Positions 51,409 through 59,971 of a stretch of DNA of 64,000 bases are shown in pieces. Source of the stretch: an uncultured Bacteroidales bacterium (lineage in GTDB: Bacteria; Bacteroidota; Bacteroidia; Bacteroidales; UBA932); assembly GCA_900320795.1 (NCBI GenBank), contig ONTQ01000010.1, forward strand, positions 1-64,000, in the 5' to 3' direction. Within the stretch, counting starts at the first letter, position 1. The number at the start of each line of letters is the position of its first letter. The notes beneath the pieces are model-generated. The model had not been told where the DNA came from, did no database searches, and saw only the letters and a program-made list of their open reading frames with translations. Made by a program: the position numbers and the translations under genes.

Positions 51409-52968
51409 ATGCTTGTCAACATCCACAGTGCCAAATGCATCGGCATCCGCGCCGTCCCCGTGACCATCGAGGTAAACATTACCATGGGCATCGGCATTCA
51501 CCTGGTGGGCCTGGCCGATGCGGCCGTGAAAGAAAGCCTTCTGCGAACGGTGACCGCCCTGCAGGCGAAAGGCTTCCACATTCCCGGCAAGAAGATTGTC
51601 ATCAACCTGGCTCCTGCCGACCTGCACAAGCAGGGCAGCGGCTACGACATTCCCATCGCCCTGGGCATCATCGCCGCCTCGGAACAGTGTCCCCTGCCAG
51701 CCCTGGACAGGTATCTGATCATGGGCGAACTGGGGCTGGACGGCAGCGTACGGCCGGTCAGCGGGGCCCTCCCCATGGTAGAGCTCACCATGCAAATGGG
51801 CTTTCGGGGATGCATCCTTCCGGAAGAATCGGCCCTGGAAGCCGCGGATTATACGCAGACGGAGGTGTTCGGGGTAAAGACCCTGGACGAAGTGCTCCTG
51901 GTCCTGGGGGAGAAAGAGGACCCTTCGCCTCTGCTGATCCGGAACACGGAGGCATACCGCAGGGCGATGGAGAAACCGGCCGTCCCGCCGGGTTCTTATA
52001 TGGATTTTGCCGATATCGTAGGCCAGCAGGCGGCCAAGCGGGGTGTAGAAATCGCCTGCGCCGGGCAGCATAACGTCATTTTGGTGGGAGCCCCCGGCAG
52101 CGGGAAAAGTTCCATCGCCAAGGCCATGGCCGGCATCCTTCCGCCCATGTCGCTGGAAGAGAGCGCCATCACTTCCAAGATCTATTCCGTGGCCGGGCGG
52201 TCGCAGGGCCGGCCGGGGCTCCTGAGACGACGGCCCTTCCGGGCACCGCACATATCAGCCTCCAAAGCCGCGATGCTGGGCGGCGGCAGCGGCGAGAACA
52301 TCCTTCCCGGGGAGGTATCACTGGCTTCAAACGGCGTGCTCTTCCTGGACGAATTCTGCGAGGCTCCGAAATCGACGCTGGAATCGCTCCGGGCGCCGTT
52401 GGAAGACCGGGTGGTGAGTATTTCCCGCCTCAAGGCAAAGATTGAATATCCGGCCTCTTTCATGCTGGTGGCAGCCTCCAATCCCTGCCCGTGCGGGTAC
52501 TACGGGGTTGGCGAACGCTGCACCTGCACGCCCGGGCAGCGCCAGGCTTACCTCTCGAAACTGAGCGGTCCCATTATGGATAGGATTGACATTCAGCTCC
52601 TTTGCACGCCGGTCGAGACAACGGCTCTGCTGCGGGGCCAGAAGGCCGAGCCATCGGCCGCCATCGCCGAGCGGGTGCTCCGGGCACGTGAGATTCAACG
52701 GAAACGCTTGGCGGGGACGGGGCTTTTCACCAACTCGGAGATGGGAACGCGGGAACTGGAGCGTTTCTGCCCCCTTTCGGAAGACTGCAAGGAACTGCTG
52801 GAGCGGATTATCGACCGCCTGGGGCTCAGCGCCCGCGCCTATACCCGCATCGTGAAGATTGCCCGCACCATCGCCGACCTCTCCGGCGAACGCGACATCC
52901 TGCCTGTCCACCTGGCCGAAGCGGCCAGTTACCGCTTTCTGGACCGGCGGAATATCCTGGATTTGTAG
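51409..52968 (+). CDS. YifB/ComM family Mg-chelatase-like AAA+ ATPase
   Basis: 519 aa. An N-terminal Lon-protease-like S5 fold (MGIGIHLVGLADAAVKESLLRT, NLAPADLHKQGSGYDIPIALGI) precedes a Mg-chelatase AAA+ core with Walker A GAPGSGKS (227-234), Walker B GVLFLDEFCE and a Cys cluster NPCPCGYYGVGERCTC. ComM-type proteins are hexameric helicases that help branch migration of incoming DNA in natural transformation. Its stop is followed at once by the tsaE promoter box. Confidence 0.92.
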   Translation: MLVNIHSAKCIGIRAVPVTIEVNITMGIGIHLVGLADAAVKESLLRTVTALQAKGFHIPGKKIVINLAPADLHKQGSGYDIPIALGIIAASEQCPLPALDRYLIMGELGLDGSVRPVSGALPMVELTMQMGFRGCILPEESALEAADYTQTEVFGVKTLDEVLLVLGEKEDPSPLLIRNTEAYRRAMEKPAVPPGSYMDFADIVGQQAAKRGVEIACAGQHNVILVGAPGSGKSSIAKAMAGILPPMSLEESAITSKIYSVAGRSQGRPGLLRRRPFRAPHISASKAAMLGGGSGENILPGEVSLASNGVLFLDEFCEAPKSTLESLRAPLEDRVVSISRLKAKIEYPASFMLVAASNPCPCGYYGVGERCTCTPGQRQAYLSKLSGPIMDRIDIQLLCTPVETTALLRGQKAEPSAAIAERVLRAREIQRKRLAGTGLFTNSEMGTRELERFCPLSEDCKELLERIIDRLGLSARAYTRIVKIARTIADLSGERDILPVHLAEAASYRFLDRRNILDL

Positions 52969-52976
52969 TATCTTTG
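52969..52976 (+). promoter_or_regulatory. -7 element of tsaE
   Basis: TATCTTTG starts right after the yifB stop codon and ends 4 nt before the tsaE ATG. Confidence 0.45.
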
Positions 52977-52980
52977 TCGC

Positions 52981-53406
52981 ATGAAACACGAAATCACCAT
53001 TCAGCAGCTGGAAGATCTGCCCCGGGCGGCAAAAGCGTTCCTGCAGGCCATCGGCAATCATTCGCTGGTGGCGTTCTATGCACCGATGGGCGCCGGGAAA
53101 ACCACTTTCACCACCGCCGTATGCAAGGAATTGGGGGTTGAGGAAGACGCCATCAGCTCTCCCACCTTCGCCATTGTGAACGAATACCGGGGCCGGGGCG
53201 GACGCCCTATTTTCCATTTTGACTTTTACCGGATCGAGAAAGAGGCCGAAGCCTTGGACATCGGCCTGTACGATTATCTGGACAGCGGAGAGTTGTGCCT
53301 GATGGAATGGCCGGAGAACATCGAGGCACTCCTGCCGGAAGAGACCCTGAAGGTGAGCATCCGTGTACAGGCCGACGGCTCCCGCCTGCTCTCCTGGGAA
53401 GACTGA
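52981..53406 (+). CDS. tsaE: tRNA threonylcarbamoyladenosine biosynthesis ATPase TsaE
   Basis: 141-aa P-loop protein: Walker A APMGAGKTTF, SSPTFAIVNEY and HFDFYRIE, all TsaE signatures. It works with TsaB/TsaD to place t6A at position 37 of ANN-decoding tRNAs. Convergent with the ccsA gene, 6 nt between stop codons. Confidence 0.94.
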   Translation: MKHEITIQQLEDLPRAAKAFLQAIGNHSLVAFYAPMGAGKTTFTTAVCKELGVEEDAISSPTFAIVNEYRGRGGRPIFHFDFYRIEKEAEALDIGLYDYLDSGELCLMEWPENIEALLPEETLKVSIRVQADGSRLLSWED

Positions 53407-53412
53407 AGCGTC

Positions 53413-54999
53413 TCAGGCATACGAATGCATGCCGCCCAGAATCAGGTTGACACCGAAGTACGTTACCAGCACGCACAGGAAAGCGCCCAGGGTGTACCCG
53501 TGGAAAAAGCGCGGGCTGCGGAAGGGCCCAAGCGCATCGCCGTGCAGGGTAAACGAATACACCAGTAGGGTAATCAGCGCCCAGGTTTCCTTGGGATCCC
53601 AGGCCCAGTAACTCCCCCAGGAAATATTGGCCCACACCGCTCCCAGGAAGGTTCCGAACGCGAGCAGGAACACGGCAGGATACAGCACCACCACGCTCAC
53701 GTCCCGGAGTTTTTCACTGGCCTCCCGGGAAGGAACGGCCATCCCCATGATGCCGTTGAAGGCCACCAGGCCGAAGAGCGTGTAGGACATCATCATGCTG
53801 ACCACGTGGACAGACAGCAAGGGTGACTGCAGAACCGGCATCAAAGGCGTGATCTGCAGACCCGCACCCGTGCGGCCGGCCAGCAGCATCGTGAACCCCG
53901 AAAGCAGGAACCCAAGCGGCTGGATTAGCGGGAAACGCCTGTACAGCAACAGGATAGCCAAGGTGGAAAACCAAGCCATGAGCATCATCACATTGTATCG
54001 GCCCACATAAGGCCCGGTACCGGAGGCATACCAGCGCAGGCCGATGACCAGTGTCAGGTACAGCCACATGAGCAGCGCCACCGCCGCCCCGGCGGTAAGC
54101 GCCCACGCGGGAAACTTCTTCTTTTTGGTAATGAGCACAATTCCCGTCACAAAGAGCGCGACGCCGAGGGTCAGGCAAAGCACGGCCTGCACCTGCGGCC
54201 GTCCAATCTGGAGATAAAGCTGTTCGGCTCCGGAGATTTCCTCCTGGACACCGGACGGCCGGGCTTCCGCCTGCTGGGAAGGAAGGAACATCAGCAGGGC
54301 AGACGCGGCTGTCATCGAGGCCACCCGGCGCAAGGTGGAGCGGAAAGCCGTATCCTTTTCAAAAAAGAAACCGATCATGGAAAGGAATAGCAACAGGTAT
54401 CCCGCATAGGTAATGCCCACGCCCCAGGGGTCGTGGCTCACGGCCAGGATGCTGCCTTTTCCGTCCTCGTCATAATCGGCCTGGCAAAAGCGGTAGCCCT
54501 TGTATCTGGCAATGTGGTTCATGGAAACGCGCACCGCTTTCCCCTCCGGCAGGAAAACCACGTCGGAACGGTAGTCGGACGGTCTCCGGGAACCGGGATG
54601 GTAGTCGATGGCGAAGCCGTCCAGCCGGATATCGAAGGGGAGGGAGGCGGGAGACCCGTCGTCCCGTTCAAAGGCGGAGGAGGCTTCTCCCTCCTGCAGG
54701 TGGATGCTGCCGCTGGTGCCAAACAGGAAGGTGACCAGCGCGCCGGCCAGGATGACGACCAGGCCGAGATGGATACCCATGGTAAAACGCTTCTGGGGCG
54801 TACCGCGACGAATCAGGTAAATGAGGCCGCAAACGGCTGCCACGGCCCATAAAACCAGGAAAAGGGGATGGTGGTACACCCAGCGGAATGCAGCGGCGGT
54901 CCCACTGGATTTTTCCACAAAAGTGGCGGCCATCATCATTACGATAAGAGCCGCCAATGCACAATAGGAGAGATACTTTGTCCGTTTCATTTTCAGCAT
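53413..54999 (-). CDS. Cytochrome c biogenesis protein, ResB/CcsA fusion
   Basis: 528 aa with about 11 membrane helices. The N-terminal half (to about residue 215) is ResB-like, with a periplasmic domain (FDIRLDGFAIDYHPG, VSMNHIARYKGYRFCQADYDEDG). The C-terminal half is CcsA with the haem-handling WWD motif WGSYWAWDPKETWALI and flanking His residues. System II machinery attaches haem to apocytochromes c. An ATG three codons later is also possible. No cytochrome gene is adjacent. The gap to the CotH gene (55000-55073) shows no clear signal. Confidence 0.9.
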   Translation of the reverse strand: MLKMKRTKYLSYCALAALIVMMMAATFVEKSSGTAAAFRWVYHHPLFLVLWAVAAVCGLIYLIRRGTPQKRFTMGIHLGLVVILAGALVTFLFGTSGSIHLQEGEASSAFERDDGSPASLPFDIRLDGFAIDYHPGSRRPSDYRSDVVFLPEGKAVRVSMNHIARYKGYRFCQADYDEDGKGSILAVSHDPWGVGITYAGYLLLFLSMIGFFFEKDTAFRSTLRRVASMTAASALLMFLPSQQAEARPSGVQEEISGAEQLYLQIGRPQVQAVLCLTLGVALFVTGIVLITKKKKFPAWALTAGAAVALLMWLYLTLVIGLRWYASGTGPYVGRYNVMMLMAWFSTLAILLLYRRFPLIQPLGFLLSGFTMLLAGRTGAGLQITPLMPVLQSPLLSVHVVSMMMSYTLFGLVAFNGIMGMAVPSREASEKLRDVSVVVLYPAVFLLAFGTFLGAVWANISWGSYWAWDPKETWALITLLVYSFTLHGDALGPFRSPRFFHGYTLGAFLCVLVTYFGVNLILGGMHSYA

Positions 55000-55073
55000 C
55001 GATAAACTTCACCACGGCGTCGCGGAAAACCCTGCGATATTTCTGCTGCTAAAGCCGTGCCAGACATAAAAGA

Positions 55074-56654
55074 CTACAGCTGACCGGCCATCACCTGCAG
55101 ATGCCTGTTGTAATTGTCTTTCAGGCGCTTGACGGCATTGTGGAAGGATAGATTCTCGTCCCCGTTAATGATGTTTCCGCCGTTCTGGCTCCTGTCATCG
55201 GCCGGATTCCACAGCTGGAAATTGAGCCGGGCACTCTCGGTGAGAAGGGCCTCACACTCGTCCATATAGGCCGGGATAGCCTGCAGCTGCGGCAACAGCT
55301 CCTGGAAACGGGCCCTTACTTTCTCCTTGAAAACGGGGTCCTGGAAAAGGCGCTCGTACCAGATGGCCTTGGCATTGACCAGGTTGTTCTCTCCGGCCGA
55401 TGTGTAGAAGGAGAGGATTCCCCAGTCAAAGTCCCAGCAGGGGCCGGCAATGAGCCTGCCGCCCGGGTCCATGTGCATGTAAACGCTGCCGGGATTCCCC
55501 AGTTCGTGGTTGCACATCACCTCGAAGACCAGCCAGTAATCGACAAAGGAATCGATGTCCAGATATTTCGCATAGCCGTTTTCCGGATCGGCAAAGTCCT
55601 CGCTGTACAGGACGCTGGCCGTCTCGGCAATGTACTGCTGGATATAACTGAGCTGCTCCGGCGTGATGTCTTCCGGCTCGGGATATTTGACGCCGAAGGG
55701 GATGCCATTCCCCCACTGATTGTTGTGCCCGTACGGATCGGTCCACTGGACCTCGTTGTCATAATGGAAGTCACACTCCAGCAGGTAGCCGTCATCGGCC
55801 ACGGGAACCCGGTTCTTGTCCACCTTCACCTGCTCGATGAGAAGGTAACTCCCTTGGTGCTTCCCGTTGAGGACCAGCTCCACGGGAACGCAACGCGGCG
55901 TCCAGTCCAGTCTCGTCAGGGAAGCCACTTTCATGGAAACCAGGTTGCGCATGAGCGTCCGGTCCATGAAATTGGCCAGGAGCACCCAGCGCTTGTGCTT
56001 GGGCATGCCCAGAATCGAAGTCTTCTGGTCCAATTTGATGGCATAGGGCTTCTTGGGCCACCACCAGGTGGTGTTTCCCCGCCCCCGGACAGAACAGGAG
56101 ACCGGCTCCAGATTCTCATACTCCCCGACACCGAAAATGCGCAGGGAGGCCGACAGATAATCTTCCTTGGACACAATCTCTTCCCCGTTTTCGGTCTCCA
56201 CCACAACTACGGGAAGCCCTGTTTCGGGGCCCTGCCTTTCGGAAACTACTTTGAACGGGGCCGATGCCACAACGGATTCGACTCCCGTGTCGGCATTGCG
56301 CTGGGAAATGGACAGGTACACCTGCCGGTTGTATTTTTTCCGGAGTCCGGCGTCCTTGAGCACCGCCGTATAATTCCCGGCACCCTCCGATGGAACGATT
56401 TGCTGCACGGCGAACTCCTCGGGGGGCGTTCCCGCCCCCGTCTGGAGAAGGATGGAAGAGAAGGTATAATCCGGGTCCTTGACCGTGAAGGGCAGCTCCA
56501 CCGTGCCGTTATCGGCAAGCACCAGGGAATCTTGCAGGACCGTGATGGAACGGAGAACGGGGACGGGAACGGGAGCTGGCACATTCTCCTTTTGTCCGCA
56601 GGCGGCCGCCAGCAGCAGCACCGCCATCCCTATGATCAGACACCGGCCCGTCAT
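55074..56654 (-). CDS. CotH-family kinase-like lipoprotein
   Basis: 526 aa with lipobox LLLAAACGQ. An N-terminal beta-sandwich domain (about 30-150) is followed by a CotH domain: SCSVRGRGNTTWWWPKKPYAIKLD, LLANFMDRTLMRNLVSMKVA, GSYLLIEQVKVDKNRV and the metal-binding GPCWDFDWG. CotH proteins are atypical protein kinases in spore coats; the secreted Bacteroidetes versions have no proven substrate. Its start overlaps the GH3 stop by 4 nt, placing it at the end of the glucan-utilisation operon. Confidence 0.88.
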   Translation of the reverse strand: MTGRCLIIGMAVLLLAAACGQKENVPAPVPVPVLRSITVLQDSLVLADNGTVELPFTVKDPDYTFSSILLQTGAGTPPEEFAVQQIVPSEGAGNYTAVLKDAGLRKKYNRQVYLSISQRNADTGVESVVASAPFKVVSERQGPETGLPVVVVETENGEEIVSKEDYLSASLRIFGVGEYENLEPVSCSVRGRGNTTWWWPKKPYAIKLDQKTSILGMPKHKRWVLLANFMDRTLMRNLVSMKVASLTRLDWTPRCVPVELVLNGKHQGSYLLIEQVKVDKNRVPVADDGYLLECDFHYDNEVQWTDPYGHNNQWGNGIPFGVKYPEPEDITPEQLSYIQQYIAETASVLYSEDFADPENGYAKYLDIDSFVDYWLVFEVMCNHELGNPGSVYMHMDPGGRLIAGPCWDFDWGILSFYTSAGENNLVNAKAIWYERLFQDPVFKEKVRARFQELLPQLQAIPAYMDECEALLTESARLNFQLWNPADDRSQNGGNIINGDENLSFHNAVKRLKDNYNRHLQVMAGQL

Positions 56655-58882
56655 TTCACCTTGAAGGAAAGGGGTTCACCGGAAGCACTGTCTCCGGCCA
56701 CCCAGAGCTGGAAATCACCCGGCTCCACTTTCTTCACCATATCCAGGCCGTAGAAGGCCAGTTCGGAGACCGGCAGGGAAAGTTCGATCGTCCTGGATTC
56801 ACCGGCCTGCAGGGTCTCGCGCCGGAAAGCCTTCAGTTCTTTCACGGGACGGGTGACGGAACCCACCAGGTCGCGCACATACAACTGAACCACTTCAGTG
56901 CCCTCACGGGCACCGGTATTGCTGAGCGTAAATCGTACGCGGATGGTATCCTCCACCCCGTATGTCTCCTTATCCAGCGCCAGGTCTGAATAGGCAAAAC
57001 TGGTGTAACTGAGGCCGAAACCGAAGGGGAAAAGCGGATAGGCACCGTAGTCCAGGTAATAGGACGTATTCCCCAGGGAAGTCTGTCCGGCTTCCAGGCC
57101 GATGTCGTCCAGAAGGGTTTCACCGTTGTAGGGACGTCCCGTCATGTGATGATTGTAATAGAGGGGAGCCTGTCCTGCCGTCCGGAGGAAGGTAACCGGT
57201 GCCTTGCCGGAAGGATTCACGTCACCGGAAAGGAGTGCTGCCAGGGCCGGACCGCCCATGGTGCCGGGATGGAAGGCGTACAGCAGGGCATCGCAGTTGG
57301 CAAGGTCACGCTCGATGGTGAGGGGACGACCGGCCATCACAACGGCAACGACGGGCTTTCCGACAGCCTTCAATGCGGCCAGGAGCTCACTCTGGGAGCC
57401 TTTCAGGTTCAGGTCGGCCAGGGAATGGGCTTCCCCGGAGAGAATGGCCTCTTCGCCCAGGAAGGCAAGGACCACGTCAGCCCGGCGGGCAGCGGCCGTC
57501 ACGTCGTCGAAGCGCTCACGCTTCTGACGGCTGTACTGCAGACCCTGCACATAGTCAATACGGTCGGGAAAACGGGCCTCCAGCGCCTTGAGGGGCGTAA
57601 CACTGTGTTCTTTCTCTCCATCAAAGACCCAGGTCCCCAACTGATCGTGCGGGGCGTCGGCCAGCGGTCCTGTCACCAGGATACGGGCCCCGTCCCGGAG
57701 CGGAAGGACGCCGCTGTTCTTGAGCAGGATGGCCGACTCTTCAGCCGATTTCTGCGCCGCAGCCAGGTGGTCCGGGGCATACTGGACCGCCTTTGCGGCC
57801 CCGGCATCCGTATAGGGGTGCTCGAACAGGCCCAGGAGACATTTGACCCGGAGGATATTGCGCACGGCATCATCAATGGTCTTTTCCTTTACGGCACCGC
57901 CCTTGACCAGTTCTTCCAAATGGGAGAGGAAGCCGAAGGTCATCATGTCCATGTCCACGCCGGCGTTGGCCGCCTTTTCAGCTACATCCTTGCGGTCGGT
58001 TCCGAATCCATGGGAAATCATCTCCCCCATGGAGTTCCAGTCGGTGACCACCATGCCGTCAAAGCCCCACTCGTCACGCAGGATGTCCCTCAGGATAAAT
58101 CGGTTTCCGGTGGAAGGAACCCCGTCGTTGTCGTTGAACGAAGTCATCAGCGTAAGGGCCCCGGCCTTCACGGCCGCCTCGAAGGGCGGAAGATAGACAT
58201 TGCGGAGTTCGCGTTCGGTAATGTAAGTGCTGTTGTAATCACGGCCGCCTTCGGCCGCTCCATACCCTACGAAATGCTTGATGCACGCCGCCATGGAAGT
58301 GCTGTCCAGAACGCTTCCCTGATAGCCGCGCACCATGGCTTCGGCCATCCGGGCATCCAGGAAAGGATCCTCTCCGCTGCCTTCGGCAATGCGGCCCCAG
58401 CGGGGATCGCGGGCGATATCCAGCATGGGAGAGAAAGTCCAGCGCACCCCCTGGGCTGTGGCTTCTACGGCTGCAACCCGCGCCCCCTGTTCGGCCAGGG
58501 CGGGGTCAAAAGTAGCAGCCAGGCCCAAGGGAATGGGGAAAATGGTGTGGAAACCGTGAATGACATCACGGCCCACCAACAGGGGAATGCCCAGTCGGGA
58601 TTCCTCCACCGCCAGGCGCTGGAATTCATTGATCTTGTCCGGGTCCACTTCATTGAGAATGGAGCCTATCTGTCCTTTCCGCAGGGCCTCGGCATAATGG
58701 GCGACATCGCCACCGGCCGACACCTGATTCATCTGGCCGATTTTCTCGGCCAGGGTCATCTGCGAAAGGAGCTTGTCCACACGGGCTTCCACTTCGGGAC
58801 AGGAGCCCACGGAGGTGCCCGCCTGCCGGGAGCAGGCAAGCACCACACAAAGGCTCAACCAAACGATTTTAGTACACTTCAT
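56651..58882 (-). CDS. GH3 beta-glucosidase, lipoprotein
   Basis: 743 aa, lipobox LCVVLACS. Family 3 layout: (beta/alpha)8 domain with LLVGRDVIHGFHTIFPIPLGLAATFD, the KHFVGYGAAEGGRDYN substrate site and nucleophile Asp281 in GMVVTDWNSMGEM. A second alpha/beta domain follows, then a C-terminal fibronectin-III-like domain (FTLSNTGAREGTEVVQLYVRD). It resembles periplasmic BglX and would cut beta-gluco-oligosaccharides released by the neighbouring GH16. Confidence 0.95.
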   Translation of the reverse strand: MKCTKIVWLSLCVVLACSRQAGTSVGSCPEVEARVDKLLSQMTLAEKIGQMNQVSAGGDVAHYAEALRKGQIGSILNEVDPDKINEFQRLAVEESRLGIPLLVGRDVIHGFHTIFPIPLGLAATFDPALAEQGARVAAVEATAQGVRWTFSPMLDIARDPRWGRIAEGSGEDPFLDARMAEAMVRGYQGSVLDSTSMAACIKHFVGYGAAEGGRDYNSTYITERELRNVYLPPFEAAVKAGALTLMTSFNDNDGVPSTGNRFILRDILRDEWGFDGMVVTDWNSMGEMISHGFGTDRKDVAEKAANAGVDMDMMTFGFLSHLEELVKGGAVKEKTIDDAVRNILRVKCLLGLFEHPYTDAGAAKAVQYAPDHLAAAQKSAEESAILLKNSGVLPLRDGARILVTGPLADAPHDQLGTWVFDGEKEHSVTPLKALEARFPDRIDYVQGLQYSRQKRERFDDVTAAARRADVVLAFLGEEAILSGEAHSLADLNLKGSQSELLAALKAVGKPVVAVVMAGRPLTIERDLANCDALLYAFHPGTMGGPALAALLSGDVNPSGKAPVTFLRTAGQAPLYYNHHMTGRPYNGETLLDDIGLEAGQTSLGNTSYYLDYGAYPLFPFGFGLSYTSFAYSDLALDKETYGVEDTIRVRFTLSNTGAREGTEVVQLYVRDLVGSVTRPVKELKAFRRETLQAGESRTIELSLPVSELAFYGLDMVKKVEPGDFQLWVAGDSASGEPLSFKVK

Positions 58883-58885
58883 GGG

Positions 58886-59971
58886 TTATTTTTTCTGGAA
58901 AACGCGGACGTAATCTATCTCGTAAATGGCAGGGAGGGCCGCTTCATTGGCCGTTCCGCCCATGTTGCCGCCCCATGCCAGATTCAATTTCAGGTAAAAG
59001 GGAGCATCGAACGGCCAATGTTCGTAGCCGCCACCGTCGTTCACAAAGGTGAGGTGTGCTTTGCCGTCGATGTAAAACACCATTTTTTCGGCCGTCCACT
59101 CCAGAGCATAGACATGGAAAGTGGAGGCGGCGTTGGTGACGCCCTGCACGTGGGTCTTCTGGGTTCCGGCAGGCCAGTTGAAGGCGCTGCAGTGGATGCT
59201 GGAAGAAGACTTGTCCTTGCCCTGCGTGCCGATCGCATACTCCATGATGTCGATCTCTCCGTCTCCGGGCCAGGTTTTGAAGTTCTTGGGCATCATCCAG
59301 AATGCCGGCCAGGCGCCCTGGGCGTCCGTCACTTTGATACGGGCTTCGAACCAGCCGTATGTCCATCCCTGGCTGGTGTTCATGCGGACGGAATATACCT
59401 TGCTGCCAATCTTCTGGGCAGCGATTTTCAAGGTGCCGTCCGAGATATAGGCGATATCTTTCCCGTCCTTGTTCTGGGCTACGTATTCCTGGAGCTCGTT
59501 GTTGCCCCAACCGCCGGCACCGGTCTCATACCACCACTCGCCGGAGGGAATGCTTCCTTCATCGAACTCGTCGCGCCAGACCAGCTCATAGCCTTCCGGA
59601 ACGTTGATATCGATCTTTCCGCCCGCCTGTTTGAGCGCCACCTTTTCACGGGTGGTACCGCATTTGACGGTAATCTCGGTCTCGCGGTCTTTGTAGGTGT
59701 CGTTCTTCTTCACCTTCACCGCAATGGCCGCAGAAGGGCTGGAGCTGAAGGAAGGTTCCACCGTGACCCAGTCCACGCCGTCGGCCGCATAGACCTGGAA
59801 TGCGTCGGAAGCGGTCACATTGAGGGTGAGGGTCTGGGCGCCTTCGTCGCAGCTGAGCGAAGTGGGCGACAGGGAGATGGTTGCTGATTCGGGAACCGGG
59901 TCTTTCCCGCCCCCGCCGCAGGAGCAGGCGAGGGCCAGGAAAACGACCGGAATAAGATTCAACAGTTTCAT
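58886..59971 (-). CDS. GH16 endo-beta-glucanase (laminarinase-type) lipoprotein with BACON domain
   Basis: 361 aa. Lipobox FLALACSC, a BACON-type domain (about 30-118), then GH16: ELVWRDEFDEGSIPSGEWW, WGNNELQEYV, and the active-site motif GEIDIMEY with E239 nucleophile, D241 and E244 acid/base. The methionine-containing ExDxxE form suits beta-1,3 or mixed-linkage glucanases. It lies one base after the glycan-binding protein gene. Confidence 0.95.
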   Translation of the reverse strand: MKLLNLIPVVFLALACSCGGGGKDPVPESATISLSPTSLSCDEGAQTLTLNVTASDAFQVYAADGVDWVTVEPSFSSSPSAAIAVKVKKNDTYKDRETEITVKCGTTREKVALKQAGGKIDINVPEGYELVWRDEFDEGSIPSGEWWYETGAGGWGNNELQEYVAQNKDGKDIAYISDGTLKIAAQKIGSKVYSVRMNTSQGWTYGWFEARIKVTDAQGAWPAFWMMPKNFKTWPGDGEIDIMEYAIGTQGKDKSSSSIHCSAFNWPAGTQKTHVQGVTNAASTFHVYALEWTAEKMVFYIDGKAHLTFVNDGGGYEHWPFDAPFYLKLNLAWGGNMGGTANEAALPAIYEIDYVRVFQKK

